A stretch of 36,926 nt of DNA from Chryseobacterium gleum (GTDB lineage Bacteria > Bacteroidota > Bacteroidia > Flavobacteriales_D > Crocinitomicaceae). A model generated the notes under the pieces. It was given only the letters and a program-made list of their open reading frames with translations. It was not told the DNA's origin and did not search any database. Shown in pieces: positions 30,058 to 36,926 of this stretch; positions within the stretch are counted from its first letter, which is position 1, and the number at the start of each line of letters is the position of its first letter. The DNA lies in NCBI GenBank assembly GCA_945877005.1, contig CAMCQL010000002.1, forward strand, positions 1 to 36,926, read 5' to 3'. A program made the translations under genes and the position numbers.

Positions 30058-31458
30058 ATGGAAAAACCAAAAAGAATATTGTTTTTAGATTTAATGCGTG
30101 TTTTAGCATTATTTATGATGATTCAAGGTCATACCACATATGATTTTTTAGACCTGACTATTAGAGATGGTCAGAGTACTGGAATTAAAATCTGGACTAG
30201 TTTAAGAGGATATACCGCGCCTTTTTTCATGATGGTATCTGGAGCTGTATTTACATTTTTAATGTTGTCTCAAGAACAAAAAGACGGTTCAAATCCAAGA
30301 GTAAAAGCAGGAATAAATCGTATATTTATTTTGCTATTTTGGGGATACCTATTAAATTTTCCAATTTATGAAATAGGGAAAATATTCACAAAAGAAGGAT
30401 TAGAATTGTTTTTATCAATCCATATTTTAGAAACATTATTCACGATAACTTGGATTTCTATTACAATCTATTTATATAAATTGATTACAAATACTGAGAG
30501 TTCATACCAAACTTCAATCATAAAACAATTATTTCGAGATGGTGCTTTGAAACATGTATTGTTTCGAGATAAACTTTTTAATAAAGATTTTTTTAGATAC
30601 GAAGAAAAAAAGAAAAGAATTACAAACTCTGTATTTTGGGGGGTGATAATTAGTATCCCTTTTTTGATTATTTCGAATGTCTTAACGATTGAGGAAAAAC
30701 AAAGAGCATTAAGGGTAGATGTCCTACACATCATTGCATTAGGCTTATTAACTATAATGCTTGTTTATTTTATGACATTACAAAAAAAATGGATGATGAC
30801 TACAATTTACTTTATACTCATGCTAATTATCATTGCATTATTTCCTTTAGTAAACAACGTAGATTTATCACACTTACCAATTTTTGTTGCTCCTTACTTA
30901 AACGATTTCGAAACAAAATCAATGTTTCCTTTGACTCCATGGTTGGCATACATATTTGCTGGCGCATTGTTAGGATTATGGTTGAATTACGAAGTAAAAA
31001 AAGATAATTTTGATAAGTTCATTGGATATAAATTAGCACTCGTTGGCGCTAGTTTTTTGTTATTGTCAAAATTCGGAGATAATTTTGAAGTAGCTTATTA
31101 TGGGAAAAGTTATTTCTGGCATGATAGTCCAAATCTAATATATCATAGAATTGGGATAGTACTATCGGTTGGATCTTTTATGTCTTTTCTGGGACTATTC
31201 ATCAAAGAACTCCCAAAGTTCATGACTCAAATGACTCGAAATACACTCTGGTTATACATCGGACATTTAATTATCATTTATCAATTTGTAAAACCAATAA
31301 TTGGGTACAAAACAAGATTTAATTTACCAATCACAATCGTGTGTATTGCACTTATGTTTGTACTTATGTATTTTCAAACAAAAATAATTCTTTTTGTACA
31401 AAAAAAAGGTGGATATATTTCCACCTTAAAATTATTATATACTAAAAAACCTAATTAA
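30058..31458 (+). CDS. DUF1624 / heparan-alpha-glucosaminide N-acetyltransferase-like membrane acyltransferase
   Basis: KRILFLDLMRVLALFMMIQGHTTYDFLD...YTAPFFMMVSGAVFTFLM...TPWLAYIFAGALLGLWLNY; polytopic. Confidence 0.8.
   Translation: MEKPKRILFLDLMRVLALFMMIQGHTTYDFLDLTIRDGQSTGIKIWTSLRGYTAPFFMMVSGAVFTFLMLSQEQKDGSNPRVKAGINRIFILLFWGYLLNFPIYEIGKIFTKEGLELFLSIHILETLFTITWISITIYLYKLITNTESSYQTSIIKQLFRDGALKHVLFRDKLFNKDFFRYEEKKKRITNSVFWGVIISIPFLIISNVLTIEEKQRALRVDVLHIIALGLLTIMLVYFMTLQKKWMMTTIYFILMLIIIALFPLVNNVDLSHLPIFVAPYLNDFETKSMFPLTPWLAYIFAGALLGLWLNYEVKKDNFDKFIGYKLALVGASFLLLSKFGDNFEVAYYGKSYFWHDSPNLIYHRIGIVLSVGSFMSFLGLFIKELPKFMTQMTRNTLWLYIGHLIIIYQFVKPIIGYKTRFNLPITIVCIALMFVLMYFQTKIILFVQKKGGYISTLKLLYTKKPN
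31401..31427 (-). terminator. Rho-independent terminator for the greA-HIT operon, embedded in the 3' end of the convergent acyltransferase CDS
   Basis: On the minus strand AAGGTGGA-AATATA-TCCACCTT (perfect 8-bp stem, 6-nt loop) with the stem running into TTTTTTT. Confidence 0.75.
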
Positions 31459-31844
31459 GCAGTAAAAATCAAATCTGCTAATTCGCTCATTTCAGTAGCT
31501 GATAAAGACAATTTAGTGTTACTAAAATTCATGTCATTTATAGAATTAATAGGAATTAAATGAATGTGTGCATGAGGAACTTCTAACCCCACAACAGTAA
31601 CGCCAATTTTTTTACAAGGTAGATGTAATTTCATTTTAGTTGCAACTTGTTTACTAAAACACATTAAATCTGAAAGAGTAGAATCTTCTAAATCAAAAAT
31701 ATAATCCACTTCTATCTTTGGAATTACTAAAACATGACCTTTCACTAAAGGTTGAATGTCTAAAAAGGCTAAAAAATGATCATTTTCTGCCACTTTATAA
31801 CAAGGTATCTGACCGTCGATAATTTTTTTAAATAATGTAGACAT
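31455..31844 (-). CDS. HIT family protein
   Basis: TLFKKIIDGQIPCYKVAENDHFLAFLDIQPLVKGHVLVIPK...GLEVPHAHIHLIPI (HxHxH motif). Confidence 0.95.
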   Translation of the reverse strand: MSTLFKKIIDGQIPCYKVAENDHFLAFLDIQPLVKGHVLVIPKIEVDYIFDLEDSTLSDLMCFSKQVATKMKLHLPCKKIGVTVVGLEVPHAHIHLIPINSINDMNFSNTKLSLSATEMSELADLIFTA

Positions 31845-32317
31845 TATCTTGTGATTTCAATTATTTCAAACTTAACCACACCATTAGGTGTCGTTACATC
31901 TGCAATATCACCAACTTTCTTACCTAATAATCCTTTTCCAATAGGTGAATCAATAGAAATCTTTTTTAATTTAAGATCTGCCTCATTTTCAGCCACTAAA
32001 GTATACTCCATTACAAAATTATTAGAAACATTTCTGATCTTAACATGCGATAAAATAAAAACTTTAGAGTTATCAATTATCGATTCATCAATGATTCTAG
32101 CATTTGAAATGATTGTTTCCATCTTTGAAATTTTCATTTCTAATAAGCCTTGAGCTTCTTTGGCTGCGTCGTATTCTGCATTCTCAGACAAATCTCCTTT
32201 GTCTCTAGCTTCAGCAATTTGATCAGAAATTTGAGGTCTTAAAACAGTTTTCATAACATAAAGCTCGTCTTTAAGCTTTTTTAACCCCTCTTCTGTATAA
32301 TAAGAAATTTGTGACAT
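31844..32317 (-). CDS. greA: Transcription elongation factor GreA
   Basis: MSQISYYTEEGLKKLKDELYVMKTVLRPQISDQIAEARDKGDLSENAEYDAAKEAQ...SPIGKGLLGKKVGDIADVTTPNGVVKFEIIEI; start corrected to 32317. Confidence 0.95.
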   Translation of the reverse strand: MSQISYYTEEGLKKLKDELYVMKTVLRPQISDQIAEARDKGDLSENAEYDAAKEAQGLLEMKISKMETIISNARIIDESIIDNSKVFILSHVKIRNVSNNFVMEYTLVAENEADLKLKKISIDSPIGKGLLGKKVGDIADVTTPNGVVKFEIIEITR

Positions 32318-32335
32318 ATTTAAAGTAATTAAAAT

Positions 32336-32360
32336 AAAAAAGAGGATCAAAGAGATCCTC
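32336..32360 (-). terminator. Rho-independent terminator downstream of the PorV-like gene, just upstream of greA
   Basis: Minus strand GAGGATC-TCTTT-GATCCTC (perfect 7-bp stem) followed by TTTTTTATTTT. Confidence 0.8.
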
Positions 32361-32380
32361 AATCAAAAAAATAAAAAAAA

Positions 32381-33445
32381 TTATTTAATGTTAATTGTAG
32401 TTCCAAAAGTATGAATGTACCCAAAAGGTCCAGTAGTTCTTATCGCATACTCAAAACCGATGGCAGATTTATTTTTACCATACAATGCATCAAATGAAAA
32501 ACCAGCAGTTAATCCCGTCAATGAATTAGTTCTTAATGTAGCGTCAAAAACACCATCTTCATACACATAACCAACCCTAACATTCAAAGCAGCCCAACTT
32601 TTAATTAAACCATAATCCAATCCAATTCTAAATTGATCTTTAGAAAATGAATTAGCTGTAAAAGCAAAAGAAGGTGTAAATTTAGATTCATTCGAAAATA
32701 AAAAGTCATAAGAAACACCAATCGCGAGCAAAGAAGGAAGTTCATACGATTGTGATCTTTGTTCTAAAGTAGCGTTACCTCCATTTTTTTGATAATTGAT
32801 TTGTGAAGATAAACCATCGCCCTCTTGTTTTATTGTAGGACCAACATTTTTTAAAGTAATACCCATTTTAAATTTATCCTTATCCCCTGTCACATAACGA
32901 ATACCTGCATCTAGCGCAACACCAAATGAATTGATATTTGAAATGGACTCAGATAACAATTTTAAATTAATACCTCCTGAAATAGAATGTGTAAACAATT
33001 TAGCATAACCTAAATTAACTGTATTATAAGAAGGGGCATAGGTCCCAATGTTTCCATCAGGATTCTCTTCTGTAGTACGTGCAATAGAACCAAAACTCAT
33101 TGATTGAACAGAAACTGCAATCGCACTACTTTCACCAATTTTTTGAGCAAATCCAGCACCAATGTATGGTATACCTGCATTTCCAAGCCAATTTGTATAA
33201 GAAAACTTTATTTGAGTTTTATCGGTGTAAGCAAGACCCGCAATATTGGTATAAGTCGCTTCTAAACCATTTGCATATGATAAATTAGCATCACCCAAAG
33301 CAACACTTCTAGACCAAGGATTCACTAATAATTGGGAAGCACCAGCTGAACCTACACGGTCCTCATTTCCTGCTAACGTTTGAAAAACAACAAGTGTAAT
33401 CGTTAACAAAAATCCTAATTTAGTAATATTAAAAATAGACTTCAT
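32381..33445 (-). CDS. PorV/PorQ family protein (T9SS-associated outer membrane barrel)
   Basis: Signal peptide MKSIFNITKLGFLLTITLVVFQTLAGNE; AGASQLLVNPWSRSVALGDANLSYANGLEATYTNIAGLAYTDKTQIKFSYTNWLGNAGIPYIGAGF; start corrected to 33445. Confidence 0.85.
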   Translation of the reverse strand: MKSIFNITKLGFLLTITLVVFQTLAGNEDRVGSAGASQLLVNPWSRSVALGDANLSYANGLEATYTNIAGLAYTDKTQIKFSYTNWLGNAGIPYIGAGFAQKIGESSAIAVSVQSMSFGSIARTTEENPDGNIGTYAPSYNTVNLGYAKLFTHSISGGINLKLLSESISNINSFGVALDAGIRYVTGDKDKFKMGITLKNVGPTIKQEGDGLSSQINYQKNGGNATLEQRSQSYELPSLLAIGVSYDFLFSNESKFTPSFAFTANSFSKDQFRIGLDYGLIKSWAALNVRVGYVYEDGVFDATLRTNSLTGLTAGFSFDALYGKNKSAIGFEYAIRTTGPFGYIHTFGTTINIK

Positions 33446-33520
33446 ATGTAAATAGTTTGTTTTATAATATAACCTCAACGAATGTGAATTCATTCAAAAA
33501 TTGAATTTATACTATCTTTA

Positions 33521-36500
33521 TTAAATTGTTTCTAAATCTATTTGTCTCATTCCACCGAAAAATTTAATCACTGTAGAACCAACACCTTCAACTTCAACAT
33601 GTATTAAATAAACACCACTAGCAATTGGAATAGCTTGACTGTTTTTCAAATCCCAATCAATATAGCTCAACGGCGATGCCTTTTTAAATGTTCTTATTAA
33701 TTTACCACTTATATTGTATATCTTAATTACACAATTTTCAGGCAAGTTAGTAATTTTAACCTTCGTATCTAATCTGTTCTTTTCATAAGTAGAAAATGCA
33801 TAATAAGGATTAGGTACAATATTAATCAATGACAATGCATCCACTTGACGGTCTTTACTAGCAACAGTAGTCGCAACTTCATCCATTTCCCAACCATACA
33901 TAGGTTGTCCATTATTTAATCCTGTCGCTGTGAAGTCATTGTATTCTTTGTTTACCCTAGCGCTAATTATACAATCAGTTTGAATGGAGAAATTTCTATT
34001 GATTGCTATAGGATTAGCAATCCACAATATGTTTTGATACACAGATAAATAATCGGAAACATTATCAGTAGACAATTTATCGTACACCCAATTATTTATC
34101 CCATCATAATAAGGACAGTTCTTCGAATTATCAGAATAACCATGAACATTTACTCCAAACACATAAATAGGATGCTGTCCTCCAAAGTGAAAATCACCAT
34201 TATTGTCTTGAGACACATTAGAAGGATTCCACATCATATCTCGACCATTATCTCCTGTAAGAAATGAATTTTCACCAAATGCAATATGAAGTCTCATACC
34301 AGACTCAACATCGACCGCATAGCCAGGAAACCAGCCCATACCAGTAGAAGAACCTAAGGGTCTACCTAACTTATCAACACTTTTACCTTTACGAAGTGTA
34401 CCAGGTTTAGCTAAGCCTTCGTTACCTGTAATTTTTCTACCCAATTCAATTACGGCACATCTTGTCCATAACGAAGTATCTTTAGTTATAACAATATCAA
34501 TATTGTTCAATCTCGAAATACTTGCAATATCTCTAACATCATTTGGACTTGATATTTTTTCCGGATAAGCTAAAGGCATAAATTCACCTTGATAACCAAC
34601 CAAACAATGAGGAGCGATAGTCCCACCTAAAAGCTTAGTGTATTTCTTGTCTGGATCCATAAATGCATCCCCATAAGTATTCTTTTGATCAGGATAAAAT
34701 TTAGGATTATAAATACCTAATAAATCATCATTAGGGTTTGGTTTGTACTCATTGGTCCCACTTCTTATCCAGTTGTAAGGTGTGTAATCATCGCGATCAC
34801 TAATTCCAGTTAACCACTTTTTAGATGAATCTTGAAAAGAAATTGTCGCATTAATTGGATCAGTAAAACGTTTGTATTCATCAGAAATAGAATACGTTTT
34901 CTTAGTTATATCTGTGAAATAATATTCACTTTGATTAATTTGAACAGAAACACCCCATTGTGGTACTATTTGTTCATTGTCACTTAGAATTGTCACTTCT
35001 GAAGTCACAGAATCTAATAAAACACCACCTTTTTTATCGTAACGATAAATAATCCAATTTGCAGTATCAATACCTTTGTTATTCTTTGCTTCGTTTAAAG
35101 ATTCAGATTTATAACCTCTAAATTTACACTCAAAATAACCTTTAGCTAAATTTAACGGATCAACAACCTTAATATTCAAAGGCCCTTTTCCATACTCATA
35201 AGTTGGTGTTTTATAAAATCCAGATTTGACGATAGAATCTCTTGAAGAAACAGTTAAATTAACAAATTTATTCCCATTACCACGACCATCTAAACGTGTG
35301 ATTTTTGGAGTCGTACCATAAATTGCATTTTGTTCTAAATTTTCAGTTCTAACATTGTGAGGCATAGCTTCCGAAGCAACAATTGGGCTACCATCAAATG
35401 AATTTCTTGAAGATAAATATGGCATTTTTTGACCATCTAACGAATTAGCATCATTTGGATTGTATGTTTTATAGCTATTATAAGCGTATGCTACCGCAAT
35501 ATAATAATACTGTTTAAAATTGACCAATCTTCTTTCGCCATTAGCAAATTGATCTTCAGTCACTTTAAATGAATGTTTAATTCCTCTATTTTCTGCATTT
35601 ACCTTAACTGTAGGAATTGAAAAACCTAATTCTTCGTCAAATTCAAAATTGATAATGTTTTTGATGTTGTTTTTAACATCACATTGAGCAATTAATCTCG
35701 CCTTATCAGTATTACCAATGTCAGCAATAGAACCATCTTTGGTTTTCATTTGATAAATTTGATAACCTTCAAAACGATAATTTTTATCAATTACAGCACC
35801 ATTGTCAGGATCTGGAATATTGAAATCTTCCTCAATATACTTTTCGTTTTTGTTATTGGATGTTGAAGGATTCTCTAACATCAATACCAATTCTCTATTC
35901 AATTCTTGAATTGTTAACTTAGGAGCACTTGGTGGCTCTAAGATTCTAAAACAATTGTCAAATAATGCTTGAGCTTTTGTATCCGCTCTTTTCAACGAAC
36001 GAACAGAAGCTAATAAATCACCTTCTGAACTTCTGGCATAAACGATACCAACAGTAATATTATTAACAGCACCAGGTCTAAGAGTAAACGGTCCTGCTGA
36101 CTGAACAAAACGACGGTCACCTGCAGGGTTATTATTTGTTTGTTCTGACCAATTTTTAAAACCTGGATCAACACCACCTGTACCCCAATTCAAAGTATCT
36201 GAGTCACCTGGGAACATGTAATCAGCAAACACAGAAGTTGCTCCAGCACTACCAGGAAAACCTGTACCCCCAAACACAGTTCTGTCTCCAAATCTCCATT
36301 TACCATTCATGTAATTATAGAAATTAGCAGCTGTTGTTGGATCAGATTGATTTTGAGCAGCATTCGCTGTATAATAATTGAATCGTTTCATACCAAAACG
36401 TTCATTATCTGGAATACCATCACCATAACCAATTCCTAAACCAGAATAAACGATACCCTTTTGATTAATCGCATCTGTAACTGTTGGTACTTTTATTTTT

Positions 36501-36926
36501 TTAGTAATCGGATCTTTATTTGGTCCAGGATTATCAATTCCATCTGCATCCTGGTAAGGTCCTTCAAAAAAGTCAATACCAATAGCAGGAGGATTAGAAC
36601 CATAACCAATTTTACCGGCATTATTTTGGTCAAAATTATCACCATTAAAACAATATCCTAAACCACGCGTAACGTCACAACCAACATAGTCATCAGCGTA
36701 GTTACCTAAATCTGCATCCACGTACTGGGAGAAATATGTATTATATAACGTTTGGGTACCACGGTTGATTAACTCATAGTTATAAAAAGTCATTCGATTG
36801 ACTTCATCATTTGTAGCAAACACGAACGCTTGAGCTCTAATTTCCATACCAATAGGTTCACCATTTGTTTCAGTATGAATATTACCTTTATCATTGAAAA
36901 CCCACCAATGCGTTTCATCACCAAAA
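33521..36926 (-). CDS. Very large secreted protein with a type A T9SS C-terminal sorting domain; N-terminus beyond the right edge
   Basis: C-terminus LINIVPNPYYAFSTYEKNRLDTKVKITNLPENCVIKIYNISGKLIRTFKKASPLSYIDWDLKNSQAIPIASGVYLIHVEVEGVGSTVIKFFG; the frame stays open upstream of 36847 to the window edge (FGDETHWWVFNDKGNIHTETNGEPIG-MEIRA). Confidence 0.88.
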   Translation of the reverse strand, partial: FGDETHWWVFNDKGNIHTETNGEPIGMEIRAQAFVFATNDEVNRMTFYNYELINRGTQTLYNTYFSQYVDADLGNYADDYVGCDVTRGLGYCFNGDNFDQNNAGKIGYGSNPPAIGIDFFEGPYQDADGIDNPGPNKDPITKKIKVPTVTDAINQKGIVYSGLGIGYGDGIPDNERFGMKRFNYYTANAAQNQSDPTTAANFYNYMNGKWRFGDRTVFGGTGFPGSAGATSVFADYMFPGDSDTLNWGTGGVDPGFKNWSEQTNNNPAGDRRFVQSAGPFTLRPGAVNNITVGIVYARSSEGDLLASVRSLKRADTKAQALFDNCFRILEPPSAPKLTIQELNRELVLMLENPSTSNNKNEKYIEEDFNIPDPDNGAVIDKNYRFEGYQIYQMKTKDGSIADIGNTDKARLIAQCDVKNNIKNIINFEFDEELGFSIPTVKVNAENRGIKHSFKVTEDQFANGERRLVNFKQYYYIAVAYAYNSYKTYNPNDANSLDGQKMPYLSSRNSFDGSPIVASEAMPHNVRTENLEQNAIYGTTPKITRLDGRGNGNKFVNLTVSSRDSIVKSGFYKTPTYEYGKGPLNIKVVDPLNLAKGYFECKFRGYKSESLNEAKNNKGIDTANWIIYRYDKKGGVLLDSVTSEVTILSDNEQIVPQWGVSVQINQSEYYFTDITKKTYSISDEYKRFTDPINATISFQDSSKKWLTGISDRDDYTPYNWIRSGTNEYKPNPNDDLLGIYNPKFYPDQKNTYGDAFMDPDKKYTKLLGGTIAPHCLVGYQGEFMPLAYPEKISSPNDVRDIASISRLNNIDIVITKDTSLWTRCAVIELGRKITGNEGLAKPGTLRKGKSVDKLGRPLGSSTGMGWFPGYAVDVESGMRLHIAFGENSFLTGDNGRDMMWNPSNVSQDNNGDFHFGGQHPIYVFGVNVHGYSDNSKNCPYYDGINNWVYDKLSTDNVSDYLSVYQNILWIANPIAINRNFSIQTDCIISARVNKEYNDFTATGLNNGQPMYGWEMDEVATTVASKDRQVDALSLINIVPNPYYAFSTYEKNRLDTKVKITNLPENCVIKIYNISGKLIRTFKKASPLSYIDWDLKNSQAIPIASGVYLIHVEVEGVGSTVIKFFGGMRQIDLETI

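Noticed and set aside
30468-31007. ORFs 30468..30734 (-) and 30789..31007 (+) within the acyltransferase
   Set aside because: Nested in a supported membrane-protein CDS with no independent evidence
31851-32153. Plus-strand ORF 100 aa opposite greA
   Set aside because: Shadow of greA
32318-32362. N-terminal extension MRISLILFFILITLN of the greA ORF in the track
   Set aside because: It translates the terminator hairpin and T-tract; the real GreA start MSQISYYTEEG is at 32317

Overview
This is a low-GC, densely coded chromosomal window from a Bacteroidota genome, probably Flavobacteriales. The lineage is inferred from the type IX secretion (T9SS) protein families, TAnnTTTG-type -7 boxes and the general absence of Shine-Dalgarno sites; it was not searched. 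I found no rRNA, tRNA, CRISPR array, transposase or phage genes. Most of the content is housekeeping or lineage-typical: M16 peptidase (partial), T9SS type B protein, DUF3817, ComB-like phosphatase, Zn-dependent phospholipase C-like protein, OmpA, WbpM/CapD-like dehydratase, MORN-repeat protein, guaB, two SurA/PpiC foldases, MoxR ATPase, SirB1-like protein, purL, AMP-dependent acyl-CoA ligase, rsmG, PorP/SprF plus an OmpA/PD40 protein, DUF1624/HGSNAT-like acyltransferase, HIT, greA, and a PorV/PorQ-like protein with a very large type A T9SS cargo. The best candidate for something undescribed is the operon at about 18.5-23.9 kb. It has three tandem, strongly diverged, paralogous polytopic membrane proteins sharing four motifs that look GT-C-like (DIxxYY.DA, NDN[QKR]T, P[ST].L.[FW][FW]SS..KE, and a C-terminal P..G...R[FY]K...P). 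These overlap or run into a lipoprotein that is recognisably an amidohydrolase_3 (YtcJ-like) homologue but has lost the metal-binding histidine motifs. Other points of interest are an intrinsic terminator buried inside the 3' end of a convergent CDS, three convergent gene pairs with abutting or overlapping stop codons, and T9SS components dispersed over three separate loci.
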